64,000 nt of DNA. Origin: Nocardioides sp. Soil805 (lineage in GTDB: Bacteria > Actinomycetota > Actinomycetes > Propionibacteriales > Nocardioidaceae). The stretch lies in assembly GCF_001429625.1 (NCBI RefSeq), contig NZ_LMSU01000001.1:67498-131497 (forward strand), written 5' to 3'. This document shows positions 55,472 to 63,529 of the stretch, one piece after another. Made by a program: the position numbers and the translations under genes. Each line of letters starts with the position of its first letter. The stretch's first letter is position 1. The notes under the pieces were generated by a model. That model was not told the DNA's origin, did not search any database, and saw nothing but the letters and a program-made list of their open reading frames with translations.

Positions 55472-55927
55472 TCAGGACCGACCGAAGCCTCCTGTAGAAC
55501 CGTAACCCCCGTCACCGCGCACCGACGCAGGGAGTTCCCCGACCTCGACGAAGCGGGCCCGCTCCACGCGCTGGATGACGAGCTGGGCGATCCGGTCGCC
55601 CCGCCGCAGCTCGACCGCGGAGACCGGGTCGTGGTTGATCAGCATGACCTTGACCTCGCCGCGGTAGCCGGCGTCGACGGTGCCCGGCGTGTTGACGATC
55701 GAGAGCCCGTGGCGCGCCGCGAGCCCCGAGCGCGGGTGCACCAGCGCGACGTACCCCTCGGGGAGGGCGATGCCGATGCCGGTCGGCACCAGCGCCCGCT
55801 CCCCCGGCGCCAGGGACACGTCGACGGTGGTGCGCAGGTCCGCCCCGGCGTCGCCGGGATGGGCGTACGACGGCGGTGGCAGGTCGGTGTCGAGACGCAC
55901 GATCGCGACCTCGAGGTCGGTGGTCAT
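55472..55927 (-). CDS. dut: Deoxyuridine 5'-triphosphate nucleotidohydrolase
   Basis: Trimeric dUTPase that converts dUTP to dUMP and pyrophosphate. 151 residues with the five motifs visible: [55 protein letters not shown] and the C-terminal arm [16 protein letters not shown] 55927 is preferred over GTG 55942 because it begins close to the family start; both are possible. It reduces uracil in DNA, in a window that also has Nei and AlkZ-like repair proteins. Confidence 0.95.
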   Translation of the reverse strand: MTTDLEVAIVRLDTDLPPPSYAHPGDAGADLRTTVDVSLAPGERALVPTGIGIALPEGYVALVHPRSGLAARHGLSIVNTPGTVDAGYRGEVKVMLINHDPVSAVELRRGDRIAQLVIQRVERARFVEVGELPASVRGDGGYGSTGGFGRS

Positions 55928-55986
55928 CGGTTGGTCGGGCACGGGCGGTGAATCTACCCGCCGGGTCGCCGCCTAGGCTCTGCGGC

Positions 55987-56436
55987 GTGGAGTACGCGGA
56001 ACGACTGGGCGTCCCGCTGCGCTGGTGGGTGCAGGGGACCATGCTGGTGGCCACGCTGTGGCTGGCCGTGGTGGTCGCGACCCCGCCTGCCGTGGCGTGG
56101 GTGGTCACCACCGTCGCGCTCGCCGGGCTGGCCTTGGCCTTCGTGTCCTACGGCTCCGCGCGGGTGACCGTGTCCGAGGGCCGCCTGCACGCCGGCAAGG
56201 CGCGCATCGGCCTCGAGCACGTCGGCGAGGTCACCACCCTCGACGCCGAGGCGATGCGCCGCCAGGCCGGTCAGGACGCCGACGCGCGGGCCTACCTGCT
56301 GCTGCGCCCCTACCTCAAGCGTGGGGTCAGGGTGGAGATCACCGACCCCGCCGACCCCGCGCCGTACTGGCTGATCAGCTCGCGCCGTCCCGACCGGCTC
56401 GCGGCGGCGCTCATGGGAACCCGCTCCGCTGGGTAG
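55987..56436 (+). CDS. DUF3093-family membrane protein
   Basis: 149 residues. Two N-terminal helices (WWVQGTMLVATLWLAVVVATPPAVAWVVTTVALAGLALAFVSYG) then a soluble PH-like domain: SARVTVSEGRLHAGKARIGLEHVGEVTTLDAEAMRRQAG, YLLLRPYLKRGVRVEITDPADPAPYWLISSRRPDRLAAAL. Matches DUF3093, divergent from dut in actinobacteria. Function unknown. GTG at 55987. Confidence 0.87.
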   Translation: MEYAERLGVPLRWWVQGTMLVATLWLAVVVATPPAVAWVVTTVALAGLALAFVSYGSARVTVSEGRLHAGKARIGLEHVGEVTTLDAEAMRRQAGQDADARAYLLLRPYLKRGVRVEITDPADPAPYWLISSRRPDRLAAALMGTRSAG

Positions 56437-56445
56437 GGTGCCGAC

Positions 56446-56766
56446 ATGGCATCCAGCAACAGCAAGGTCTGGTCGGTCTTCTCCCTCGCAGCGGCCCTCG
56501 GCGCCGCCGCCGTGGCCAAGAAGGGGCTCAACACGACGTGGCGGGCCGCGACCGGCAAGAACCCGCCGGCCAACCCGGCCGACCCCGACGTCGACGTGTG
56601 GGAGGCGGTGGCGTGGGCCGCGGTGAGCGGCACGCTCATCGCGATCGCCCGCATGCTGGCCACCCGCCGGGCGGCCAACTACTACGCGAGGTCCACCGGC
56701 CACCTGCCCCCCGGCCTCCAGAAGGACGGCCAGGACGCCGACAAGGCCGACGCCCCCACCACCTGA
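56446..56766 (+). CDS. DUF4235-family small membrane protein
   Basis: 106 residues, two helices (VWSVFSLAAALGAAAVAKKGLNTTWRAATGKNPP and VWEAVAWAAVSGTLIAIARMLATRRAANYY). The GKNPPANPADPDVDVWEAVAWA pattern is characteristic of DUF4235. Function unknown. 9 bp after the DUF3093 gene, so the two form an operon ended by the hairpin at 56792. Confidence 0.87.
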   Translation: MASSNSKVWSVFSLAAALGAAAVAKKGLNTTWRAATGKNPPANPADPDVDVWEAVAWAAVSGTLIAIARMLATRRAANYYARSTGHLPPGLQKDGQDADKADAPTT

Positions 56767-56791
56767 CCGGCGCCCCACTCCGGACGCACGA

Positions 56792-56824
56792 AAGGCCGCG
56801 GACCCCCGAGGGGTCCGCGGCCTT
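56792..56824. terminator. Strong rho-independent-type hairpin
   Basis: AAGGCCGCGGACCCC and GGGGTCCGCGGCCTT form a perfect 15-bp stem with loop CGA, between the convergent DUF4235 and DUF4193 genes. It is flanked by AA and TT, so it can act in both directions. Most stable terminator-like structure seen in the window. Confidence 0.85.
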
Positions 56825-56847
56825 CGACGTGTGTGGTGCTGCCGGAC

Positions 56848-57138
56848 TCAGATGCAGTCGCGGCAGATGAGCTTCTTCTCGTCCGCCAGCTGCGAACGGT
56901 GGTGGACCAGGAAGCAGCTCATGCAGGTGAACTCGTCCTCCTGCCGAGGCATCACCTCGACGGCGAGCTCCTCGTGCGACAGGTCGGCACCGGGCAGCTC
57001 GAAGGACTCGGCCGCCTCGGCCTCGTCCTCGTCGACCTTGCCCGAGTTCTTGTCGTGGCGCCGCGCCTTGAGCTCCTCGATGCTCTCTTCGCTCTGGTCC
57101 TCTTCGGTCTTGCGTGGCGCGTCGTAGTCAGTAGCCAT
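56848..57138 (-). CDS. DUF4193-family small zinc-ribbon-like protein
   Basis: 96 residues, very acidic (KTEEDQSEESIEELKAR, VDEDEAEAAESFELPGADLSHEEL) with a C-terminal Cys pair pattern FTCMSCFLVHHRSQLADEKKLICRDC, a plausible zinc ribbon. Highly conserved in actinobacteria and located near dut and suhB; function unknown. ATG at 57138 with GGGAG upstream. Confidence 0.9.
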   Translation of the reverse strand: MATDYDAPRKTEEDQSEESIEELKARRHDKNSGKVDEDEAEAAESFELPGADLSHEELAVEVMPRQEDEFTCMSCFLVHHRSQLADEKKLICRDCI

Positions 57139-57301
57139 TGCTCCCTCTCCCATGCCGAGCGATCCACGTCAGTCTGCGCAAAATTGGATCGTTCATCCTC
57201 TTCGTCGCGGGGTGGATTGTGCACCATGACCGCCGCATGCGCCACGCCGGTCCGGACGTGTCGCGGCAACGCCACCCGGGGCGCGCGTATTCCCCGTCTC
57301 C

Positions 57302-58156
57302 TCAGCCGTCGGAGGCCACGAAGCCCGCGGACCTCAGGGCCGCGACGAACTCCTGCCAGCCCTCGGCCGGCGCGGCCGCGACCACCGAACGCTCGGGCCA
57401 GTCGGGATCGGCATCCAGCCGCGCCCGGACGGGGGCCAGGTGGTCGCTCATCCGGCCCGGCAGGCGGGCGAACACGGCTCCGGCCTCGGATGCCACCAGG
57501 GATCCCGCGGCCCAGTCCCAGCGCGCCGGGCCCTCCTCGACGTACGCGTCCGCACTGCCGTCGGCCACGTGGCACAGGTCCAGGGAGCAGGAGCCCATGC
57601 GACGAACGTCACGCACGCGGGGCAGCAGCGCGGCGACCGAGGCGGCCTGGTGCGCGCGGATCTCCGCGCGGTAGCCGAAACCGGTGAGGACCAGTCGCTC
57701 GGCCAGCGGAGGCGTCGCCCGGACCGAGATGGGTACGCCGTCGCGGGTGGCGCCGCGGCCCACCGCGGCGGCGTACTCCACGCCGGTCGGGATGGTGACG
57801 ACCACGCCGGCGACGACCTGCTCGTCGACCTCGGCGGCCACCGAGACCGCGCAGTCGGGCAGCCCGTAGAGGTAGTTGACGGTCCCGTCGATCGGGTCGA
57901 CGACCCATCGGACGCCGCTGGTGCCGGTGTGGTCGTCGCCCTCCTCCCCCAGGATCGAGTCGTCGGGCCGCACCTCGAGCAGGCGTCGGCGCACGAGCGC
58001 CTCGACGGCCCGGTCGGCCGCGGTCACGACGTCGACGGCGCTGGACTTGGTGTCGGCGACGTCGATGCCCTCCGCCCGCATCCGACGGGCCAGGTCGGCC
58101 CCCTCGCGCGCCACCGCCGAGGCGAGGTCCCTCAGTGCGACCGGGTCGTGGGTCAC
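57302..58156 (-). CDS. Inositol monophosphatase family protein
   Basis: 284 residues. Metal motifs [23 protein letters not shown] and [14 protein letters not shown] are complete for the FIG phosphatase fold (inositol-1-phosphate, also fructose-1,6- or histidinol-phosphate). Synteny next to DUF4193 and dut matches SuhB of actinobacteria. GTG at 58156 overlaps the ferrochelatase stop, so it is the downstream gene of that operon. Confidence 0.9.
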   Translation of the reverse strand: MTHDPVALRDLASAVAREGADLARRMRAEGIDVADTKSSAVDVVTAADRAVEALVRRRLLEVRPDDSILGEEGDDHTGTSGVRWVVDPIDGTVNYLYGLPDCAVSVAAEVDEQVVAGVVVTIPTGVEYAAAVGRGATRDGVPISVRATPPLAERLVLTGFGYRAEIRAHQAASVAALLPRVRDVRRMGSCSLDLCHVADGSADAYVEEGPARWDWAAGSLVASEAGAVFARLPGRMSDHLAPVRARLDADPDWPERSVVAAAPAEGWQEFVAALRSAGFVASDG

Positions 58157-59250
58157 GCGTCCGCCCCGCAGAGGGCGGGGCGCTCGCCGCGGGGGTTGGG
58201 GCAGCAGCCGACGGCGCACACCTCGCGCCACGCAGGCTGGTCCCCCACGGTGCTCCGGGCGACCTCCTCGCCCCGCTCGACGGCGGCCCGCTCGACCAGG
58301 AGGTCGCGCACCATCGCCACGAAGCGCGGGTCGATGCCGGGGGTGGCTGCACGGACCGCCTCGAGGCCGAGCTTCTCCGCGGTGGCCATGGCCTCGGTGT
58401 CGAGGTCGTAGATGACCTCCATGTGGTCGGAGACGAACCCGACCGGGATCATCACCGCGGCCGTGGCGCCGCGCCTGGCCATCGCGGCCAGGTGGTCGTT
58501 GACGTCCGGCTCCAGCCACGGGATGCGCGGCGAGCCGGAGCGGGAGCAGTAGACGAGCTCGTGCTTGTGGCGGCGGCCGGTCTCCTGGCGGACCCGGGCG
58601 GTGACCTCCTCCGCCACCGCCAGGTGCTGGCGGACGTAGGCGTTGCCGCCCTCCAGGGGCGGACCGCTGGTCTCGGCCATCGCGGTCGGGATCGAGTGCG
58701 TGACGAACACGAGCTCCGCGCCCTCCCGCACGGCGTCGGGCAGGTCGGCCATCGCCGCGAGGGTCGCGTCAACGACGGGCTCCACGAAGCCAGGGTGGTT
58801 GTAGTACTGCCGCAGCCGGTCCAGGCGGGGCGCGCCCTCGACCTCGGCCACGGCGTCGGCGAGGTTCTCGCGGTACTGCCGGCACGAGGAGTACGAGGAG
58901 TACGCCGAGGTGGTGATCACGGCCGCCCGACGGATGCCGTCGTCGCGCATCTCGCGCAGCGCGTCGGCGAGGTACGGGTCCCAGTTGCGGTTGCCCCAGT
59001 AGACGGGCAGGTCGATGCCGCTGCCGGCCAGGTCCTCGCGGATCGCGGCGAGGAGGGCCCGGTTCTGGTCGTTGATCGGGCTGCGACCGCCGAAGAGGAA
59101 GTAGTGCTCCCCCACCTCCTCCAGGCGCTCGCGCGGGATGCCCCGCCCGCGGGTGACGTTCTCGAGGAAGGGCACGACGTCGTCCGGCTTCTCGGGTCCA
59201 CCGAAGGACAGGAGCAGGAGGGCGTCGTACGGCGACACGTCGGGATTCAT
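58153..59250 (-). CDS. hemH: Ferrochelatase (coproporphyrin-type, [2Fe-2S])
   Basis: Inserts Fe2+ into coproporphyrin III or protoporphyrin in the last stage of heme synthesis; actinobacterial members (CpfC) use coproporphyrin. 365 residues: [19 protein letters not shown], conserved His in [46 protein letters not shown] with the catalytic Glu, and a C-terminal Cys cluster [19 protein letters not shown] that carries a [2Fe-2S] cluster in mycobacteria. ATG at 59250. In mycobacteria it directly follows inhA; here the two are 4.3 kb apart. Confidence 0.95.
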   Translation of the reverse strand: MNPDVSPYDALLLLSFGGPEKPDDVVPFLENVTRGRGIPRERLEEVGEHYFLFGGRSPINDQNRALLAAIREDLAGSGIDLPVYWGNRNWDPYLADALREMRDDGIRRAAVITTSAYSSYSSCRQYRENLADAVAEVEGAPRLDRLRQYYNHPGFVEPVVDATLAAMADLPDAVREGAELVFVTHSIPTAMAETSGPPLEGGNAYVRQHLAVAEEVTARVRQETGRRHKHELVYCSRSGSPRIPWLEPDVNDHLAAMARRGATAAVMIPVGFVSDHMEVIYDLDTEAMATAEKLGLEAVRAATPGIDPRFVAMVRDLLVERAAVERGEEVARSTVGDQPAWREVCAVGCCPNPRGERPALCGADA

Positions 59251-59284
59251 GGCGCCAGCCTACGGAGGCCTAGCATCCGAGGCG

Positions 59285-60481
59285 ATGCTCGACTCCTACC
59301 GCCGCGTGCTCTCCCGGCCCGGTGCGCTGCGCTTCAGCTCCGCCGGCCTGCTGGCGCGCCTGCCCATCTCGATGGTGACGCTGGGAGTGGTGCTGCTCGT
59401 CGAGGACCGAACCGGGTCCTACGGCCTGGCCGGGACCGTCTCCGGGGTCGTCGTGCTCGGCGAGGCGGCCTGCGCCGTCCTGCACGGCCGGCTGGTCGAC
59501 CAGTACGGCCAGGGTCGGGTGCTGCCGATCGCGATCACCGGCTTCGCGGTGTCCATGACGCTGCTGGTCACCGCGGTGGGCAGCGACTGGGCGATGCCGC
59601 TGGTCTACCTCTTCGCCGCGCTGACCGGGGCTCTCCTCCCCCAGGTCGGCGCGTGCGTGCGGACCCGGTGGTCGCACCTGCTCGACCAGCCGCGCGACGT
59701 GCAGACGGCGTACGCCCTCGAGTCGGTCCTCGACGAGGTGGCCTTCGTCGTCGGGCCGGTGCTGGCGACGATGCTGGCCGTGCTGTGGCACCCGGTGGCG
59801 GGGCTGGTGGTCGCCACCGCCGCCGGGCTGGTCGGGACCTACGCCTTCGCCGCCCAGCGCGCCACCGAGCCGCCCTCGGGCCGGCACCGCGACGGTGCCT
59901 TGCGGCTGCCGATGCCGTGGCGCACCGTGCTGCCCCTCGGCCTGGTCTGCCTGTCCCTGGGAGCGTTGTTCGGCTCCGCCGAGGTCACGACCGTCGCGTT
60001 CGCCGAGGAGACCGGGGCGCGGGCCGTGTCCGGGTGGCTGCTGGCCACCTGGGCCCTGGGGAGCATGCTGGCCGGCATCGTGACGGGGGCCGTGGTCTGG
60101 AGGCGCGGCCCGGCCGTCCGGGTCCGTTGGGGGTCCTTCGCGATGATGCTGGCGATGGTGCCGCCCGTGCTGGTCGAGGGCTTCCCGCTCATGTTCCTGG
60201 CCCTCCTGGTGGGCGGCTGCTCGATCGCGCCGACCCTGATCGCCACCATGTCGCTCACCGAGCAGACGGTCCCCCACGGCCGCCTGACCGAGGGCATGGC
60301 CGTCCTGCACACCGGCCTGATGGCCGGCGTGGCCCCCGGCGCCGCGGCTGCGGGGTTCGTCGTCGACCACCACGGCGCCTCCGCGGCCTACCTGGTCGCC
60401 GTCGCCGCCGGGCTGGTCGCGGTCGTGGGCGCCCAGGGGACCCGCACGCGTTCGGTCGCCGCCGCGCCCCTCACCCGCTGA
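59285..60481 (+). CDS. Major facilitator superfamily transporter
   Basis: 398 residues with about 12 helices. The first half contains LLARLPISMVTLGVVLLVEDRTGSYGLAGTVSG and HGRLVDQYGQGRVLPIA (loop 2-3 motif); the second half repeats the fold (GAVVWRRGPAVRVRWG). Small-molecule exporter type, probably drug/proton antiport; substrate unknown. ATG at 59285. Its TGA is the first part of a 32-bp repeat array. Confidence 0.9.
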   Translation: MLDSYRRVLSRPGALRFSSAGLLARLPISMVTLGVVLLVEDRTGSYGLAGTVSGVVVLGEAACAVLHGRLVDQYGQGRVLPIAITGFAVSMTLLVTAVGSDWAMPLVYLFAALTGALLPQVGACVRTRWSHLLDQPRDVQTAYALESVLDEVAFVVGPVLATMLAVLWHPVAGLVVATAAGLVGTYAFAAQRATEPPSGRHRDGALRLPMPWRTVLPLGLVCLSLGALFGSAEVTTVAFAEETGARAVSGWLLATWALGSMLAGIVTGAVVWRRGPAVRVRWGSFAMMLAMVPPVLVEGFPLMFLALLVGGCSIAPTLIATMSLTEQTVPHGRLTEGMAVLHTGLMAGVAPGAAAAGFVVDHHGASAAYLVAVAAGLVAVVGAQGTRTRSVAAAPLTR

Positions 60482-60564
60482 CCGGGCACTTCCTGGCACG
60501 TGGATCGCGCCGACCGGGCGCTTCCTGGCACGTGGATCGGGCCGACCGGGCGCTTCCTGGCAGG
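60480..60564. repeat. Array of three 32-bp units at the MFS stop codon
   Basis: Units start at 60480, 60512 and 60544, exactly 32 bp apart: GACCGGGCACTTCCTG, then GACCGGGCGCTTCCTG twice, the third truncated. The first GA belongs to the MFS stop TGA, and the third unit merges into the stop region of the convergent membrane-protein gene (60565-60567). Core and period match the array at 11.12-11.27 kb. No spacers, no cas genes. Confidence 0.8.
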
Positions 60565-61005
60565 TCAGGACGAGGAGGGAATGCTGGGGGCTCCGCACTC
60601 GGTGTACGCGTAGTAGAGGAAGGCAGCGAGGTCGTCGCGGTCCTGCCCGGTGCGGTTGTCAGCGACGGTCTGGTCGGACCAGTAGTCCCTTCCCGCCGCA
60701 CCGACGCTCGCGGTCATGTCGATGAAGACCTCGACGCCGTGCTGCGCGGCCGTGCCGTCCAGTCCTGCCGGCACGCCACCGTCCTCGATGTTGTCGGTGG
60801 CCTTGCGCACGGTGTCGTCATCGTCAGCCGTCATCGCCTGGTCCACCCACCCGCAGAACGACTCCTTGTCCGCGCCGGTCGGGAGACCTCGGGGGGTGAG
60901 GAGCCACCCAACTGCACCGACCACCGCAAGCACGACCGCAAGCCCTCCCAGGACGAGCGGGAGGCGGCTGCGGCCGCGGTGCGGCGAGGACTGGGTGGTC
61001 GGCAC
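60565..61005 (-). CDS. Membrane-anchored extracytoplasmic protein
   Basis: 146 residues: short basic N-terminus, helix LPLVLGGLAVVLAVVGAVGWLL, external domain with two Cys (SFCGWVDQAMTADDDDT and TECGAP) and FIDMTASVGAAGRDYWSDQTVADNRTGQDRDDLAAFLYYAYTE. Not recognised. GTG at 61005. Located downstream of the Mur-ligase-like gene, same strand. Confidence 0.65.
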   Translation of the reverse strand: MPTTQSSPHRGRSRLPLVLGGLAVVLAVVGAVGWLLTPRGLPTGADKESFCGWVDQAMTADDDDTVRKATDNIEDGGVPAGLDGTAAQHGVEVFIDMTASVGAAGRDYWSDQTVADNRTGQDRDDLAAFLYYAYTECGAPSIPSSS

Positions 61006-61121
61006 GCTCGACAAGTTAGCCGCGGACCAGGCGCGGGGGACGTCTTCGCAGCATTCGTGGCTGCCGGTACAGACAGGCTGGTGCACACGCGGGCCGGGCG
61101 GCCGGTGTGGCCGGGGCGTCC

Positions 61122-62819
61122 TCACGCCGAGGCGGCGCGCACCTTCGCGGCGAGGTCCTCCGGCGAGTCGGGGGTGCCCCCGTGCGCGGCGATCCAGTCG
61201 TAGGCCTCCTGGCGCTCGGCGTGGCACATGAGCCCGACGACGTCGCCCGGTCGGGCCCGGGCGACCAGGGCGGCCAGGCACGCGACCTCCGTGTCGTAGG
61301 TCTCGATGTCCTCCACCCCGACCCGGGCCGCACCGGCGCGGAGCAGGGCGTCGATCTCGTCCATGGTGCGCCCGCGCAGGTAGTGCTCCTTGTGGCCGAT
61401 CGCCACCACGTCGCTGCCCTTGGCGCCGATCTCCCCGAGCGCGTCGATGAGCTCGTCCGTCCGGTCCCCCACCGCGCCGAGGCCGAGCAGCAGCCGCGCG
61501 CCCGGGCGTCGTACGCCGCTCATGATCTCGAGAAGGGCCTCCAGCCCGGCCTCGTTGTGGGCGAGGTCCATCACCACCGAGACCCCGTCACCGTCCACGG
61601 GCAGGGTGAAGAAGTTCATCCGGCCGGGGTTGTGCTCGGCGTCCGGCAGGAAGGACGTCAGCCCCTCGACCACCGCCGTGGCGGGCAGGCCGATGGCCAG
61701 GGCCGCCGACGCGGCGGCCAGCGTGTTCTCGACGTTGAAGCGCGACAGGCCGGCGAGGGTCATGGGTACGTCGACGAGCTCGACCAGCGGCTCGGGGTCG
61801 CTCCCGGGCCGCAGCACCGTGACCCAGCCGTCGATGACGGTGGTCGCCCGGCCACCGTGGCCGACGACCTCGCGGATCGCGGGAGAGTCGGGGTCGCGGG
61901 AGAAGACCCACGGCCTGGCCCTGGTCACCGCGCGCATCGCGAGCACCCGGGGGTCGTCGGCGTTGAGGATCGCCCAACCGTCCTTGCGGGTGATCTGCGG
62001 GACGACGGACTTCACCTCAGCGAGCTGGTCGACGGTGTCGATCCCCTGGAGGCCGAGGTGGTCCGCGGTCACGTTGGTGACCACCGACACGTCGTTGTGG
62101 CGCAGGCCGATGCCCTTGAGCAGGATCCCGCCGCGAGCCGTCTCGGTCACTGCCAGCTGGACCTGCGGGTGGGCCAGCACCCGCCCGGCGCCGCTGGGAC
62201 CGGAGTAGTCCCCCGCCTCGACGAGCTCGCCGTCGATGTAGATGCCGTCCGTGTTGGACCACCCGGTGAGCAGCCCGTGGGTGCGGGCGATGTGGGCGAT
62301 CATCCGGCTCGTGGTCGTCTTGCCGTTGGTGCCGGTCACGGCGACGACGGGGACGCGCGGGGTCAGCGTCGTGGGGCCGTCACCGGCCTCCGCCGCGGCC
62401 ACCGAGTCCGCGGCCGCGCTGACCGCGGCCTCCAGGTCGGGGGTCGGCAGCGCGTCCAACGCGTCGGCCACGGCCCGGCCGAGCGACTCGGCCCGGCCCC
62501 GGTGCCGCCACGGGAAGGCCACCACGAGGCGGTCCGGGTCGCTGGTCGGACGCACCCGCACCGCCAGCCGCGTCGTACCGGACTCGGCGGCGATCGCGCG
62601 CACCAACCGCTCGACGGCCCGCATGGAGAAGCGCTGGCGGAAGCCGCTGCCCGGCGCGCCCGGACGGGTGCTGCGCAGACCGATCCGGCGCGCGAAGCGC
62701 AGCGCCGTCTCCTCCGACGCCTCCGCGATCGTCGTGACGTCGAGGGTCAGCTTGATGGCGGCGCGGGGGAAGTAGAGGTTGGGGCCCTCCAGGACCCTGA
62801 GCTCGACGAGAGAGTTCAC
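61122..62819 (-). CDS. Stand-alone CphA-like Mur ligase without ATP-grasp domain
   Basis: 565 residues. N-terminal domain VELRVLEGPNLYFPRAAIKLTLDV recalls the first domain of cyanophycin synthetase; then a Mur ligase core with P-loop VTGTNGKTTTSRM (about 161-173), VTNVTADHLGLQGIDTV, LNADDPRVLAM, MDLAHNEAGLEALLEIM and a C-terminal domain. The ATP-grasp part that in CphA adds Asp is missing between them, so it cannot be a normal two-step CphA. Could ligate an amino acid to some peptide or cofactor; no partner enzyme is in the window. Start ATG at 62819. Confidence 0.82.
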   Translation of the reverse strand: MNSLVELRVLEGPNLYFPRAAIKLTLDVTTIAEASEETALRFARRIGLRSTRPGAPGSGFRQRFSMRAVERLVRAIAAESGTTRLAVRVRPTSDPDRLVVAFPWRHRGRAESLGRAVADALDALPTPDLEAAVSAAADSVAAAEAGDGPTTLTPRVPVVAVTGTNGKTTTSRMIAHIARTHGLLTGWSNTDGIYIDGELVEAGDYSGPSGAGRVLAHPQVQLAVTETARGGILLKGIGLRHNDVSVVTNVTADHLGLQGIDTVDQLAEVKSVVPQITRKDGWAILNADDPRVLAMRAVTRARPWVFSRDPDSPAIREVVGHGGRATTVIDGWVTVLRPGSDPEPLVELVDVPMTLAGLSRFNVENTLAAASAALAIGLPATAVVEGLTSFLPDAEHNPGRMNFFTLPVDGDGVSVVMDLAHNEAGLEALLEIMSGVRRPGARLLLGLGAVGDRTDELIDALGEIGAKGSDVVAIGHKEHYLRGRTMDEIDALLRAGAARVGVEDIETYDTEVACLAALVARARPGDVVGLMCHAERQEAYDWIAAHGGTPDSPEDLAAKVRAASA

Positions 62820-62994
62820 CCGCGCACGCTACCGAAGCCGGCGGCGCGACCCGATGTCCGCACATACCCAGATTCGGAGATGTGCCGGGTGTCGTCCGGA
62901 CGGATGCTGCAGGAGCAGGCCCCAGGTCGGGGCCGTGGCCGCTCGGGGGACGTCCGTCGTCTCGCGCCCACCGGAATCCGAAGGGACTGCACAC

Positions 62995-63468
62995 ATGAGG
63001 AAGATCTTCGTCGCGGTGGCCATGGTGCTGGCCGCCCTTGCGACGTTCGGCGCCACACCCGCCGCCCAGGCCACCAACATCGGCTACGAGGGCTGCACGC
63101 CCGGCTACTGGAAGAACCACACCGACAACTGGCAGGAGATGACGCCCGACCAGCTCTACGGCGCCACCTTCGTGGACGCCCGGGCCAACGTCGCCGGGCT
63201 CACCTTCCTCGGGGCGCTGTCGGCGCGGGGAGGACCCGGGGCCGACGGGGCCGCCGAGATCCTGGCCCGCGCCTCGGCCGCGGCGTTCCTCAACGCCGCA
63301 CACGAGGGCGTCGGCTACCCGTGGCGTCGCTACCTCGCGGGCAAGGACGGTCGTCCGCCGCTCGTCGAGGCGGTCGACGCGGCGTACGCCAGCGGCGACC
63401 GCGCCACAATGCTGGCCCTGGCCAGCCGGCTCGACGCCGACAACAACCTGGGCTGCACGCTCAGCTGA
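62995..63468 (+). CDS. Small secreted protein with CTPGYWKNH motif
   Basis: 157 residues. Signal peptide MRKIFVAVAMVLAALATFGATPAAQA. Mature start NIGYEGCTPGYWKNHTDNWQ holds a motif (GCTPGYWKNH) seen in many secreted bacterial proteins of unknown role, followed by a helical domain and a final Cys (NNLGCTLS) that likely pairs with the first. RBS AAGGGA. Ends before a strong hairpin. Confidence 0.75.
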   Translation: MRKIFVAVAMVLAALATFGATPAAQATNIGYEGCTPGYWKNHTDNWQEMTPDQLYGATFVDARANVAGLTFLGALSARGGPGADGAAEILARASAAAFLNAAHEGVGYPWRRYLAGKDGRPPLVEAVDAAYASGDRATMLALASRLDADNNLGCTLS

Positions 63469-63475
63469 TCACGGC

Positions 63476-63513
63476 CACGGGTGGCGCTCCGGCTCGACCG
63501 GGCGCCACCCGTG
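63476..63513. terminator. Terminator hairpin between the secreted-protein gene and fabI
   Basis: CACGGGTGGCGC (63476-63487) and GCGCCACCCGTG (63502-63513) form a perfect 12-bp stem, loop 14 bases, between convergent genes. Confidence 0.75.
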
Positions 63514-63529
63514 CGCGCGTGTGGTGGGG

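Noticed and set aside
59138..59284. Upstream start for the MFS transporter
   Set aside because: The in-frame extension overlaps the ferrochelatase start antisense and has no membrane or family features; ATG at 59285 gives the usual N-terminus.
58135..61203. Very long plus-strand ORF of more than 1,000 codons
   Set aside because: Passes through the ferrochelatase, MFS and membrane-protein genes in wrong frames; translation is Arg/Ala/Gly-rich without motifs.
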